In this document: positions 17,021 to 26,278 of the stretch, one piece after another
How positions within the stretch are numbered: position 1 is the first letter of the stretch
Layout: each line of letters opens with the position of its first letter
Assembly: GCF_003387475.1 (NCBI RefSeq)
Contig: NZ_QUNO01000003.1
Location: 248,001-312,000 of the forward strand
DNA: 64,000 bases
DNA from: Kutzneria buriramensis
Lineage (GTDB): Bacteria > Actinomycetota > Actinomycetes > Mycobacteriales > Pseudonocardiaceae
Direction: 5' to 3'
Position numbers and translations under genes: made by a program
The notes under the pieces: generated by a model
Seen by the model: only the letters and a program-made list of their open reading frames with translations
Database searches by the model: none
What the model was told of the DNA's origin: nothing

Positions 17021-18287
17021 GAGGATCGCCGCCGGGCGTACGCGGCCCGTGCGCCCAGTACGGCGGCGCGGCGCTCAGCGCGCCGGGGACCTTGACGTGG
17101 GTGAACTCCCCCGTCGTGGCCAAGAATTCCCGAACCTCGGGCTCGGTGCCGGCCGTCTCCGTGCGGCCCAGGCTGTCCAGCCACAGCGCGGTCCGCGCCA
17201 GCGACACCGAGACCCGCCACGAGCCGCCTTCGGACGAACGCCGGCGCAGCGCGGTGATCGCGCCCCAGGCCGCCAGCCAGCCTGAGCCGTGGTCGAGGGC
17301 CTGCGCGGGCAGTGATCGCGGCGTGCCGTTGTCGTCGGCGATGCCGGAAACCATCTGCACCAGGCTGTCGAAGCCCCGCCGGCCGCCCCAGGGACCGGTC
17401 GTCCCGTACGCCGACACGTCAACGGCGATGATCCCCGGGCGCAGGGCGGCCAGTTCCTCCGGCCCGAAGCCGTACCTGGCCAAAGCGCCGGGGCGGTAGG
17501 ACTGCACGAACACATCGGCGTCGGCGACCAGGTTCCGCAGCGTCTGCCGGCCGTCCTCGGTGCGCAGATCCAGCCAACACGTCCGCTTGCCGAACGACGT
17601 GTCCCGCAGTGTCGCCGGCATCACCGGCCGGTGCTCGGCGGCGACGTGCAGGACGTCGGCACCGTGCGCGGCGAGGGTCCGCCCGCACACCGGGCCGGCG
17701 ATGACGTGCGTCAACTCCAGCACGCGCACGCCCTGCAACGGCCTTTCCGCGGTAGGCAAGGCAACTTCCGGCCCGTCGGCGAACCGTTCCAGCCGCACCA
17801 CCGGCAGCTCCTGCAACAGCCGAGCCTGCGGGTGAGCCAGCCACTGCGAACGAGTCCGCAACGCCCCGGCGGCCCCACCTGCCTGCTGCACAAGACTTTC
17901 CACGTCGATCGCCGCCATGCCACGGATCCGGTCAGCGAGGGAATCCCGGTCGGACGCCCCCAACGCCTCCAGCGCGAACCGTTGCAGGTGCGGCAGATTG
18001 CACTGCAACCGCACCCACCCGTCCGCCGCCTCGTAGTCGCCCGAAAGCGGCGACCTGTCGCTGGCGCCGACGCCGTTCACCCGCAGATACCGCTCGCTAC
18101 GAAAGGCGACCGCCGCCTCCACCATGTCCACGGCGACCGAACTGTCCACACCGGACCGTTCACGCAGCAGCGAAGCGGCGGCCAGGGTCGTCGCGCCGAC
18201 GCAGGTGGCCGCCAGCTCCCCCACCCGGAACCGCCCAGGCAGCACGGGATCCGCGCCGGTGACCGTCACGCCGGCCAGGTCGAACAT
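17007..18287 (-). CDS. CoA-transferase family III (CaiB/BaiF) with an extra truncated N-terminal module
   Basis: A 426-residue CaiB-type protein, which moves CoA between carboxylic acids. The order is unusual: residues about 1-180 resemble the latter half of a CaiB subunit (SSVAVDMVEAAVAF, YEAADGWVRLQCNL), and only near 188 does the normal family N-terminus begin (PLQGVRVLELTHVIAG), continuing to GFDSLVQMVSG with the catalytic Asp and a second WRVSVSLARTALWL. So it looks like a tandem pair with the first module truncated, or a permuted arrangement. Its ATG overlaps the patatin TGA by one base (TGATG), so the two are coupled. Confidence 0.82.
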   Translation of the reverse strand: MFDLAGVTVTGADPVLPGRFRVGELAATCVGATTLAAASLLRERSGVDSSVAVDMVEAAVAFRSERYLRVNGVGASDRSPLSGDYEAADGWVRLQCNLPHLQRFALEALGASDRDSLADRIRGMAAIDVESLVQQAGGAAGALRTRSQWLAHPQARLLQELPVVRLERFADGPEVALPTAERPLQGVRVLELTHVIAGPVCGRTLAAHGADVLHVAAEHRPVMPATLRDTSFGKRTCWLDLRTEDGRQTLRNLVADADVFVQSYRPGALARYGFGPEELAALRPGIIAVDVSAYGTTGPWGGRRGFDSLVQMVSGIADDNGTPRSLPAQALDHGSGWLAAWGAITALRRRSSEGGSWRVSVSLARTALWLDSLGRTETAGTEPEVREFLATTGEFTHVKVPGALSAAPPYWAHGPRTPGGDPPSWW

Positions 18288-19987
18288 CAGATGTCCGGGA
18301 TGATCCGCATGGCCACGGACGGCTTCGGGTCGGCTCCGTCCACAAAGGTCTCACCGCACGGCAGCCAGTTCTGGGCGTGGTCGAGCAGATGGCTGGTGGC
18401 CTCGGCCGCCTCGGCGCACCACGTGTCGCCGAGGGCCTTGCCGGCATCGGTGCCGGGGGCGCCGGCGGCCAGCCACTCCTGGTACGCCGCCGGATACGCC
18501 TCCCGCACGCTGACGTGACCGTCGTCGGGGGTGACCAGATTGCGCTGGAGCATCCGCATCCCGATCAGGTACCGCTCGATCCAGTGCTTCTGGAAGTCGA
18601 AGTCCAGCAGCGCCTTGCCGGCGGCCGTGCCCTTTTCGTCGATGGACGTGATGACCTCCGGCGGCATGGTCAGGTTGAAGCCGCCCTCGCCGTCGGTGAG
18701 CTGGATCTGCTGCACGCGCTCGCGGAAACCCGGCAGCCGCGCCTGCATGGTGTCGTGCCAGTTCAGGCCGGCGTTCAGGATCGCGCCGAGATAGCCCAGC
18801 ACCGACGGGTTCTCGCCGACCAGGTTCGGGTCGACCGGCGGCTGCTCCCCCTGCGCCGCCGGCACCTTGGGGCCGAAGTACAGGCCGAACGTCGGCCGGG
18901 TGGGCAGCCACGCGTCGAAGAACTGGATCGGGAAGTTGCTGGAGATGCCGCCGTCGGCGAACCAGTGCCGGGCCACCCGCTTGCCGTCGACCGTCCACAG
19001 TGGCACCGCGGACAGCAGGACCGGGAAGGTCAGGCTCATCCGGGTGGCCACCAGCACCGGCAGGTCGTCGGTCGGCAGCGCGCGCAGGTCGCCGGCGCCG
19101 GGATAGACCACGGAGCTGATCCGCCCGAGGTGGTCGAGCACCGCGGTCGGGAACAGCCGCCGCCACTCGTCCAGGCTGAACAGGTAGCTGACGTCGGAGT
19201 ACGACTGGTTGGGCAGCCGCACCGGCCGCCGCCCGGTGACGTCGGTGGTCATCAGCTGGAGGTTGATGCCCTTGGCCGCCAGGTCCGCGAACGTCAACGG
19301 GTCGTCGACGTCCTTGCCGGCGATGATCTGGATCTGCTTGTGCAGCCAGTCGGCCAGCGCGTCGGGATCCTGCGGACGCTGCTTGGCGCCGATGCACATG
19401 CCGTAGTAGTTGTCGGGCAGGTGGTTGACCAGCCGCACCACGGAGAACACCAGCGCGAGGGTGAGGCCCAGCCCGCCGGTGATCAGCATGCCCACGGCGA
19501 ACACGATCCAGCCGGCCACGCCGATGCCGCCGAGGCTGCCGCCGGCGCTGGACACCAGCAGCCAGCCGAGTCCGAACGCGACGGCCGCCGACACCAGCAG
19601 CGGCAGGAACAGCCAGCGCAGCACGCCCCACACGTAGCTGATCGTCCGCGCGCCGGCGGTGCGCTTGGCCTGGGCGGCGAGCAGGATCCGGAACAGCGGC
19701 TCGGCCTGCCGGCTCGGCCGGAACTGCTCGAGGATCAGCCCCGGCGCCCGCAGCTGCTGGCGTAACGCCTCCAGCCGCTCGAAGCCGCCGCTGTCGCGGG
19801 CGTACTCCGCGGCGGCGGTCACCACCGCGGCCATCGCGCCGGCCGAGGCCCCGCCGATGGAGCGGAAACGGAACTGCTTGCACAGCTCGAGCACCGCCGC
19901 CGGGTAGGCGACACCGCTGGTGATACCGCCCTGCATCACCAGGTCGCACTCGGACGGGCGCGGCGGAACAACACCGGCAGTGGTCAT
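18287..19987 (-). CDS. Patatin-like phospholipase with internal membrane segments
   Basis: A 566-residue patatin-fold acyl hydrolase. The glycine-rich oxyanion segment is MQGGITSGVAYPAA, the nucleophile elbow GGASAGA (Ser near residue 47) and the catalytic Asp lies in the DGG-type motif FADGGISSNFP (near 348), so the Ser-Asp dyad is intact. Two long hydrophobic segments (about 125-150 and 155-185) interrupt the catalytic fold, which suggests a membrane-embedded enzyme acting on lipids. I chose ATG 19987 (GCGAGG eight bases upstream); GTG 19996 is possible. The downstream CoA-transferase is translationally coupled. Confidence 0.85.
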   Translation of the reverse strand: MTTAGVVPPRPSECDLVMQGGITSGVAYPAAVLELCKQFRFRSIGGASAGAMAAVVTAAAEYARDSGGFERLEALRQQLRAPGLILEQFRPSRQAEPLFRILLAAQAKRTAGARTISYVWGVLRWLFLPLLVSAAVAFGLGWLLVSSAGGSLGGIGVAGWIVFAVGMLITGGLGLTLALVFSVVRLVNHLPDNYYGMCIGAKQRPQDPDALADWLHKQIQIIAGKDVDDPLTFADLAAKGINLQLMTTDVTGRRPVRLPNQSYSDVSYLFSLDEWRRLFPTAVLDHLGRISSVVYPGAGDLRALPTDDLPVLVATRMSLTFPVLLSAVPLWTVDGKRVARHWFADGGISSNFPIQFFDAWLPTRPTFGLYFGPKVPAAQGEQPPVDPNLVGENPSVLGYLGAILNAGLNWHDTMQARLPGFRERVQQIQLTDGEGGFNLTMPPEVITSIDEKGTAAGKALLDFDFQKHWIERYLIGMRMLQRNLVTPDDGHVSVREAYPAAYQEWLAAGAPGTDAGKALGDTWCAEAAEATSHLLDHAQNWLPCGETFVDGADPKPSVAMRIIPDI

Positions 19988-20061
19988 GACCGACACCTCG
20001 CTAAGCCGTTCGCACGAAGGCTAGTGATCTTGCGCGTCGGACAGAAGAGGGATCGGCGGTT

Positions 20062-20095
20062 GGTCTGGATACCGGTGCCTACCGGTATCCAGACC
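20062..20095. terminator. Perfect 15-bp hairpin after the heme operon
   Basis: GGTCTGGATACCGGT (20062-20076) pairs perfectly with ACCGGTATCCAGACC (20081-20095) around a 4-base GCCT loop. It lies six bases beyond the hemQ stop and before the patatin start. No U-tract follows, as is usual in high-GC actinomycetes. Confidence 0.75.
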
Positions 20096-20101
20096 GCAAC
20101 C

Positions 20102-20797
20102 TCACGGCAGGTTCGTGACCAGCTCCGCGGCCGGCACGCGGGTGCCGGTGTAGAACGGGATCTCCACGCGGACGTGCCGGCGGGCCTCGGTCTCCCGCAG
20201 GTGGCGCATCAGGTCGACGATCCGGTGCAGCTCATCGGCCTCGAAGGCGAGGATCCACTCGTAGTCGCCGAGCGCGAACGAGGCGACCGTGTTGGCCCGG
20301 ACGTCCGGGTAGTCCCGGGCCTCCTTGCCGTGGTCGGCCAGCATCTTGCGGCGCTCGTCGTCGGGCAGCAGGTACCACTCGTAGGACCGCACGAACGGGT
20401 ACACGCAGAGGTAGCCCTTCGGCTCCTCGCCGGCCAGGAAGGCCGGGATGTGGCTCTTGTTGAACTCGGCGGGCCGGTGCAGCGCGACCTGGCTCCACAC
20501 CGGAGTGGAGGCGCGGCCGACGGCGGTGCTGCGGCGGAAGTTCGAGTAGGCGGCCTGCACCTGCTCGATCTCCTCGGCGTGCCACCAGATCATGTAGTCG
20601 GCGTCGGCGCGCAGGCCGGCCAGGTCGTACACCCCGCGGACGACAACGCCCTTGCTCTCCAGGGAGTCCAGGTACTCCTGCGCCTCGGCCGCCGCCGGCC
20701 CGCGGTCCTCGCCGAGCCGTCCGGGTTCGGCGCGGAACACCGACCACATGGTGTAGCGGATGGTGTCGTTCAACTCGTTGTAGTTCAAGCGGGCCAT
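20102..20797 (-). CDS. hemQ: Coproheme decarboxylase (chlorite dismutase family)
   Basis: A 231-residue HemQ/ChdC, which oxidatively decarboxylates coproheme to heme b, the last step of the coproporphyrin-dependent pathway of Gram-positive bacteria. It starts [21 protein letters not shown] and carries the family stretches [30 protein letters not shown] and [13 protein letters not shown]. It is the third gene of a coupled hemE-hemG-hemQ operon; its start lies inside the hemG 3' end. A ferrochelatase gene is not in the window. Confidence 0.93.
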   Translation of the reverse strand: MARLNYNELNDTIRYTMWSVFRAEPGRLGEDRGPAAAEAQEYLDSLESKGVVVRGVYDLAGLRADADYMIWWHAEEIEQVQAAYSNFRRSTAVGRASTPVWSQVALHRPAEFNKSHIPAFLAGEEPKGYLCVYPFVRSYEWYLLPDDERRKMLADHGKEARDYPDVRANTVASFALGDYEWILAFEADELHRIVDLMRHLRETEARRHVRVEIPFYTGTRVPAAELVTNLP

Positions 20798-22227
20798 GCA
20801 CCCATAGTCCCACCGGACCCCCGGTGCCTGCCCAGGAGGTGTGCAGCGACACGGGCCGCGGCTGCCTGACTTGTCGCTATGCACGCCGGCACGCCCACGC
20901 CGTGCAGGCTCGCGCCGGCCACGGCGAGGCCCGGCAGGTCGGCGACGGCGGTCTCGATGGTGGTCACCCGGCTGAGGTGCCCGACGCCGTACTGCGGCAG
21001 CCCTCCGCCCCAGCGGGTGACGACGGCGTCGATCGGCGCGGTGGTGATGCCGGTGAGCTCGGCCAGGTCGGCGCGGACGGCCCGGATCAGGTCCTCGTCG
21101 TCGACCTGAAGCGCCGCGACCTCGCCGGCCTTGCCGACGGAACCCCGGATGACGAGGGTGTCGTCGCCGCCGAGGTGGGCCCATTTGCGACCGGAGTACG
21201 TGAACGCCTTCGCGGTGAACGGCGAGCCGTCGGCCCACCGGTCGTCGCCGGCGATCAGCACGCCGGAGTTCTCCGGCAACGCCACGTCGGCCGGCAGCAC
21301 GAGCGCGATGACGGCCATGGATGCCAGCTCGATGCCACCGAACGCGGCGGCGGCCACCGGGGCGACGTCGGCCAGCAACTTCGCGGCGGCCGGTGCGGGC
21401 ACGGCCAGCACCACGCCGTCCACGTCGAGGGCGTGGTCGCCGAACTCGACGGTCCAGCCGGCCTCGCGGCGGCTCAGCTTCCGCACCGGTCGGCCGTACT
21501 CGATGGTGGCGTCGGAGGCCTTGGCCAGGCGGTCGGTGAGCGAGCCGAGGCCGTCACGCAGGGTGCCGAACACGGGCGGCCGCGGCACGCCCGGCTGCGG
21601 CGGCGCCGGCACGAGCGAGGCCGCCGCGGAGACGAGCGAGCCGGCGCCGCGGTCCAGCGCCCCGGCCAGCGGCGCCATGGTCGCGCGCAGGCTGAGGCCG
21701 TCGGCGTGACCGGCGTAGACGCCGCCGAGCAGCGGATCCACCAGCCGGTTGGTCACCTCGGGCCCGAACCGCTCCCGCAGCAGCTTGCCGACGGCGATGT
21801 CCTCGCCGTCGAGGTGGACGGGCGGCAGGCCCGGCTCGTGGGCCACCCGCGCCACCGCCGCGTCGGACAGCACGCCGCGGACCGCCTCGGCGGACGCCGG
21901 CACACCCTGGAACGTGTGTCCTGGCAGCCGGTTGATCCGCCCGCCGGCCCGGACCGTCGCCGACGCCGAGGTGGGATGGACCAGGTCACCGGCCATGCCG
22001 AGCTCGGTGATCAGCTCGGTCGCCTCGCCGCGGCGGGCCAGGAAGGCCTCCGCGCCGACGTCGTAGGAGCGGCCGCCCAGCTCGATCGTGCGGAGCTTGC
22101 CGCCGACCCGGTCCGTCTGCTCGACGACGGTGATGGTGGCCAGCGGTCCGAGCAGCTTGCGCAGCCGGTAGGCCGCCGCGAGGCCGGACACGCCGCCACC
22201 GATGACGGCCACATGGGGCTCGGTCAT
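20785..22227 (-). CDS. hemG: Coproporphyrinogen III / protoporphyrinogen oxidase
   Basis: A 480-residue FAD enzyme of the HemY/CgoX family that oxidises coproporphyrinogen III to coproporphyrin III in actinobacteria. The FAD-binding dinucleotide motif [15 protein letters not shown] opens the protein, followed by [12 protein letters not shown], and the C-terminal [18 protein letters not shown] closes the FAD site. Neighbouring hemE and hemQ fix the pathway as coproporphyrin-dependent. The ATG overlaps the hemE TGA by four bases, and 13 bases of its 3' end overlap the hemQ start. Also called hemY or cgoX. Confidence 0.92.
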   Translation of the reverse strand: MTEPHVAVIGGGVSGLAAAYRLRKLLGPLATITVVEQTDRVGGKLRTIELGGRSYDVGAEAFLARRGEATELITELGMAGDLVHPTSASATVRAGGRINRLPGHTFQGVPASAEAVRGVLSDAAVARVAHEPGLPPVHLDGEDIAVGKLLRERFGPEVTNRLVDPLLGGVYAGHADGLSLRATMAPLAGALDRGAGSLVSAAASLVPAPPQPGVPRPPVFGTLRDGLGSLTDRLAKASDATIEYGRPVRKLSRREAGWTVEFGDHALDVDGVVLAVPAPAAAKLLADVAPVAAAAFGGIELASMAVIALVLPADVALPENSGVLIAGDDRWADGSPFTAKAFTYSGRKWAHLGGDDTLVIRGSVGKAGEVAALQVDDEDLIRAVRADLAELTGITTAPIDAVVTRWGGGLPQYGVGHLSRVTTIETAVADLPGLAVAGASLHGVGVPACIATSQAAAARVAAHLLGRHRGSGGTMGAWPA

Positions 22228-23297
22228 GACAACGAATGCACCAGCTCTGTGACTCGGGTGACGACCGCGGGGTCGGTCTCCGGCAGCACGCCGTGACCGA
22301 GGTTGAAGATGTGGCCGCCGGCGGCCTTGCCCTCGGCGACGATCCGGCGCACCTCGCGCTCCAGCACCGGCCAGTCCGCGAACAGCAGCGCCGGGTCCAG
22401 GTTGCCCTGCACGACCGGTGCCGGCCCGTCCGGACGGGCCGCCGTCAGCCGCCGCACCGCCTCGTCCAGCGGGATCCGCCAGTCGACGCCGACGACGTCG
22501 GCCCCGGCGTCCCGCATGGCCACCAGCAGCTCGCCGGTGCCGACCCCGAAGTGGATCCGGGGCACGCCGGCGTCGGCGACGCTCTCGAAGACCCGGGCGG
22601 AGTGCGGCAGCACGTACTCGCGGTAGTCACGCTCGGACAGCGCCCCCGCCCACGAGTCGAACTGCTGCACGGCGTCCACGCCGGCGGCGACCTGCACCCG
22701 CAGGAACTCGCTCGTGATGCCGGCCAGCTTGGCCAGCAGCGCGTGCCACACGTCCGGCTCGCTGTGCATCAGGGCCTTCGTGCGCTCGTGGTTCTTGGAC
22801 GGGCCGCCCTCGATCATGTACGAGGCCAGCGTGAACGGGGCGCCGGCGAAGCCGATCAGCGGCGTCCCGCCCAGCGCCGCGGTGAGCCGCCGGATCGTCT
22901 CGGCCACCGGCGCGACCTGCTCGGCGTCCAGGTCGGGCAGCGCGTCGACGTCGGCCTTCGTCCGCACCGGGTGGGCCACCACCGGGCCCGTGCCGGGCAC
23001 GATGTCCACGCCGACGCCGGCGGCGTACAGCGGCACCACGATGTCGCTGTACAGGATGGCCGCGTCCACGCCGTGCCGGCGCACCGGCTGCATGGTGATC
23101 TCGAAGGCCAGGTCCGGTGTGAGGCAGGACTCCAGCATCGCGTTGCCCTCGCGCACCTTGCGGTACTCGGGCAGCGACCGGCCGGCCTGCCGCATGAACC
23201 AGACGGGGGTCCGGGACGGCATGCCACCCCGGGCCGCGACCAGCAGGGGAGCGTCTGAGAGGTCGCGGCGGGCCGAGACCGGAGCAGTGTTCGTCAT
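22224..23297 (-). CDS. hemE: Uroporphyrinogen III decarboxylase
   Basis: A 357-residue HemE that decarboxylates uroporphyrinogen III to coproporphyrinogen III. Signature pieces are [16 protein letters not shown] near residue 30, [15 protein letters not shown] (substrate Asp) near 80, and [17 protein letters not shown] near 150, all intact. It leads the hemE-hemG-hemQ operon with four-base overlaps downstream. The 115 bases upstream separate it from the divergent DUF3000 gene and should hold both promoters. Confidence 0.96.
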   Translation of the reverse strand: MTNTAPVSARRDLSDAPLLVAARGGMPSRTPVWFMRQAGRSLPEYRKVREGNAMLESCLTPDLAFEITMQPVRRHGVDAAILYSDIVVPLYAAGVGVDIVPGTGPVVAHPVRTKADVDALPDLDAEQVAPVAETIRRLTAALGGTPLIGFAGAPFTLASYMIEGGPSKNHERTKALMHSEPDVWHALLAKLAGITSEFLRVQVAAGVDAVQQFDSWAGALSERDYREYVLPHSARVFESVADAGVPRIHFGVGTGELLVAMRDAGADVVGVDWRIPLDEAVRRLTAARPDGPAPVVQGNLDPALLFADWPVLEREVRRIVAEGKAAGGHIFNLGHGVLPETDPAVVTRVTELVHSLS

Positions 23298-23412
23298 GGC
23301 CGTTCCATCGTGCCACGCGGCCGGAATCGTTTGTCACGGAGTCGTCTCAGCGTCGCGGAATCCGTCGTGTCGTACGGGACTGGGCGCGGAGTTGCCCGTA
23401 AGGTCACCTGAC

Positions 23413-23979
23413 GTGACCGGGATGTCGGAGGAGCCAGCGCTGTTCCGGCAGGCAGTGGAAGCGCTCAGGTCGGTCCGTCCTCGTCCCGAGGTGGAACTGG
23501 CCGAGGTCCGTGCGCCACAGCGGTTGGCGCCGTGGTCGTTCGCCTTCAGCGCGGAAGCCGACGGGCCTGCCGACGAGGTGGCGACCGGGAAGTTGGTGCT
23601 GCTGCACGACCCGGACGCCGGCGAGGCCTGGGGCGGCGTGCTGCGGGTGGTCGCCTTCGTCCGCGCCGAGCTGGACGCGGAACTCGCGGTGGACCCGTTA
23701 CTCCCGGCCGTCGCGTGGTCGTGGCTGACGGACGCGCTCGAGGGATCCTCGGCGAAGTGGACGGCGCTCGGCGGCACCGTCACCCAGAACTCGTCGGCCC
23801 GCTTCGGCGACATCTCCGGCCCCGCTCGCACCGACGACCTGGAGCTGCGGGCGTCCTGGACGGCGCTGGACGCGGAGCTCACCGCCCACGGCGAGGCCTT
23901 CTGCGAGCTGCTGTCCAGCACCGTCGGCCTTCCCCCGGTCGGGGTCACCCTCTTCAGTCAGCGCCAGAGCTCTCTGTAA
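23413..23979 (+). CDS. DUF3000-family protein
   Basis: A 188-residue conserved actinobacterial protein of unknown function, recognisable by PWSFAFSAEADG, ATGKLVLLHDPDAGEAWGG and the ending TVTQNSSARFGDIS then LELRASWTAL. It sits divergent from hemE, as Rv2680 does in M. tuberculosis as I recall. GTG 23413 has AAGG nine bases upstream; ATG 23422 is the alternative. It is convergent with the dipeptidase gene, with a hairpin between them. Confidence 0.85.
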   Translation: MTGMSEEPALFRQAVEALRSVRPRPEVELAEVRAPQRLAPWSFAFSAEADGPADEVATGKLVLLHDPDAGEAWGGVLRVVAFVRAELDAELAVDPLLPAVAWSWLTDALEGSSAKWTALGGTVTQNSSARFGDISGPARTDDLELRASWTALDAELTAHGEAFCELLSSTVGLPPVGVTLFSQRQSSL

Positions 23980-24005
23980 TCCGGCCTTCTCGCGTGCACG
24001 TGCAG

Positions 24006-24036
24006 CGCGTACGGGCCCCTTCGGGCCCGCGACGCG
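24006..24036. terminator. Hairpin between convergent DUF3000 and dipeptidase genes
   Basis: CGGGCCC (24012-24018) pairs with GGGCCCG (24023-24029) around CTTC, with GCGCGT/ACGCGC extending the stem outward. Located between two convergent stop codons (23979 and 24057), it can serve both directions. Confidence 0.65.
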
Positions 24037-24056
24037 CCGCACTTGCCCATTTCTGA

Positions 24057-25241
24057 TCACTCGATCGAGTGAAGTTTGCGAGCGACTTCCTCGGCCTCCC
24101 GCAGCACGCGGAGCGTGTTCGCGCCGGCGAGTTTGGCGCAGTCCTCCTCGCTCCACCCCCGCTCCAGGAGCTCGGCGAACAGGCGCGGATAGGTCGAGAC
24201 GTCCTCCAGGCCGACCGGCAGCTTGTCCACGCCGTCGTAGTCGCCGCCGAGCCCGATGTGGTCTACGCCGGCGACCTCGCGGGCGTGCTCCAGGTGCGCG
24301 ACCACGTCGGCGACCGTCACCTCGGGTTTCGGCCCGGCGCCGTGCCAGGAAGCCGCGAACTCGTGCCGTTGTCCCAGGTCACGGTGGTCGGCGCCGGCCG
24401 CGGCCATGGCCTCCCGCAGCCGCGCGTCCCACTCCGCGTAGGCCTGCGACACGAAGGCCGGCACAAATGTGACCATGCACACACCGCCCTTGGCCGCCAG
24501 GTCGGCGAGCACGTCGTCGGGGACGTTGCGCGGATGGTCGGCCACCGCGCGGCAGGAGGAGTGGCTGAAGATGACCGGGGCCTCGCTGACGGCCAGCGCG
24601 TCACGCATCGTGGCCGGTGCGACGTGCGACAAGTCCACCAGCATGCCCAGCCGGTTCATCTCGCGGACCACCTCCCGGCCGAAGTCGGTGAGGCCGTTGT
24701 GCACGGGTTCGTCGGTCGCCGAGTCGGCCCAGTCGGTGTTGTTGTTGTGCGTGAGCGTCATGTACCGGACGCCGAGCCGGTACAGCGCACGCAGCGCGCC
24801 GAGCGAGTTGGCGATGCTGTGGCCGCCCTCGGCGCCCAGGAACGAGGCGATCCGGCCGTTCGCGAACGCGGTTTCCGCTTCGTCAACCGTGCGCGCCAGC
24901 TGAAGATCGTCCGGATAGCGGTTGACCAGCTCGTGGACGACCTCGATCTGCTCCAGCGTGGCCGTTACCGCACTGTGACCTTCCAGCCGGCAGGGCACGT
25001 AGACCGACCAGAACTGCAAGGTCAGCGCCCCTTCCCGCAACCGGACGAGGTCGGTGTGCAGATCTGTCCGGCGAATCGTCAGATCCGCCGAGGCCCAGTC
25101 CGCCGACCAGCCCCTTCCGCCGGCCAGTTCGCGCAGGGCCCACGGCAGGTCGTTGTGCCCATCCGCCAGTTGGACCCGCCTCAGTAGGGCGTTTGCACGT
25201 GCAGCCGCACGTCCATCTGCGCGTTCCGAGCCGATCGTCAC
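24057..25241 (-). CDS. Membrane-dipeptidase-type metallopeptidase (peptidase M19)
   Basis: A 394-residue zinc dipeptidase of the renal dipeptidase family, hydrolysing dipeptides. Zinc ligands are visible as HxD in [10 protein letters not shown] (near residue 30), Glu in [10 protein letters not shown] (near 140), and His in [11 protein letters not shown] (near 220); [13 protein letters not shown] is the conserved C-terminal motif. There is no signal peptide, so it is probably cytosolic. GTG 25241 has AAGGAG eight bases upstream. A small inverted repeat (CTTCAT 25253-25258 / ATGAAG 25265-25270) overlaps the ribosome-site region. Confidence 0.9.
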   Translation of the reverse strand: MTIGSERADGRAAARANALLRRVQLADGHNDLPWALRELAGGRGWSADWASADLTIRRTDLHTDLVRLREGALTLQFWSVYVPCRLEGHSAVTATLEQIEVVHELVNRYPDDLQLARTVDEAETAFANGRIASFLGAEGGHSIANSLGALRALYRLGVRYMTLTHNNNTDWADSATDEPVHNGLTDFGREVVREMNRLGMLVDLSHVAPATMRDALAVSEAPVIFSHSSCRAVADHPRNVPDDVLADLAAKGGVCMVTFVPAFVSQAYAEWDARLREAMAAAGADHRDLGQRHEFAASWHGAGPKPEVTVADVVAHLEHAREVAGVDHIGLGGDYDGVDKLPVGLEDVSTYPRLFAELLERGWSEEDCAKLAGANTLRVLREAEEVARKLHSIE

Positions 25242-25496
25242 GAGTGCAACTCCTTCATGTCGTTATGAAGCCTTCTCGCGTTAGCCGTTCCACCAGGAGT
25301 CCCTCGATCGTGCGACAAACCTGGCCCGCGGTGACAACTCGATCGGGACAGATACCCATTTGATCGTCCCGCTGACCCGCTTGGGCGGCTACGCTGCTGC
25401 CGTCGACACCACTTTCGGTCGATCAGTGGCGCGGCTGATTGGACGAAAGTCCCGGTGCCGGTCGGGGGGCACGACCGACTCCAGGGAGGTAGTGAC

Positions 25497-26213
25497 GTGG
25501 CTGCCGTCGGCTTAGGTCAGGCCGTTCGTACCACGCCAGCCGGCTCGTTGCCGGCGAACATGGTCCCGCACCCGCGGGAAGAGCTGTTTTCAGTGCTGGT
25601 GGTTGACGACCACCCACTGTTGAGGGAGGCGATAGCCGCTCGGCTTACCCAGATGGGTGCCGGCACTGTTCATGAGGCCGCATCGGTGGCCGAGGCGAGG
25701 GCGCGAGCCCTGGCCACGGGACCCTGCGACCTGGCGATCCTTGATCTCGGGCTGCCCGACGGAAGCGGCATCGACCTGGTCACGGAACTCCGTGCTCAGG
25801 GCTGGCCGCGCATCGTGGTGCTCGCGTCCTCCGACGACCCCTATGCGGTTCGCTCGGCCTTCCAGGCAGGCGCCCAGGCGTACCTGCTGAAGTCCGCGTC
25901 GCCGATGGTGGTCACCGACGGAGTGCGCCGAGTTCTCGACGGTGGCGTCTACGCGGACCCGAGCGTGGCCCCGGTCCTCGCTGCGGGAACCCGGGTGCCC
26001 GGAACCGACAACACGCCGCGGGAGCTTTCCGCACGTGAGGTCGAGGTGCTCCAGCTGGTCGCCGATGGCCAGTCCAACAAGGAGATCGGCGAGGCTCTGA
26101 ACCTGTCCGCGCTCACGGTGAAGTCTCACCTGTCGCGGATCGGCCGGAAGCTGGGCACCGGGGATCGCGCTCAGATGGTGGCGCTGGCCATGCGGGCCGG
26201 GGTCATCCGCTGA
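25497..26213 (+). CDS. Orphan NarL/LuxR-type response regulator
   Basis: A 238-residue two-domain regulator. The receiver has the acidic pair in VVDDHPLL, the phospho-acceptor Asp in LAILDLGLPDGSG and the Lys in YLLKSAS; the C-terminal LuxR helix-turn-helix reads LSAREVEVLQLVADGQSNKEI then LTVKSHLSRI. No histidine kinase is adjacent. GTG 25497 is preceded by GGGAGGT at six bases, giving an N-terminal lead of about 30 residues before the receiver. It precedes the RNase D gene on the same strand. Roughly 250 bases upstream of the start contain no gene. Confidence 0.88.
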   Translation: MAAVGLGQAVRTTPAGSLPANMVPHPREELFSVLVVDDHPLLREAIAARLTQMGAGTVHEAASVAEARARALATGPCDLAILDLGLPDGSGIDLVTELRAQGWPRIVVLASSDDPYAVRSAFQAGAQAYLLKSASPMVVTDGVRRVLDGGVYADPSVAPVLAAGTRVPGTDNTPRELSAREVEVLQLVADGQSNKEIGEALNLSALTVKSHLSRIGRKLGTGDRAQMVALAMRAGVIR

Positions 26214-26278
26214 GCACGCACAACGGATGCGAAGTGGCACGAAGACCGAGCAGAGCGTGATCCACGCCCGCGCGGGGC

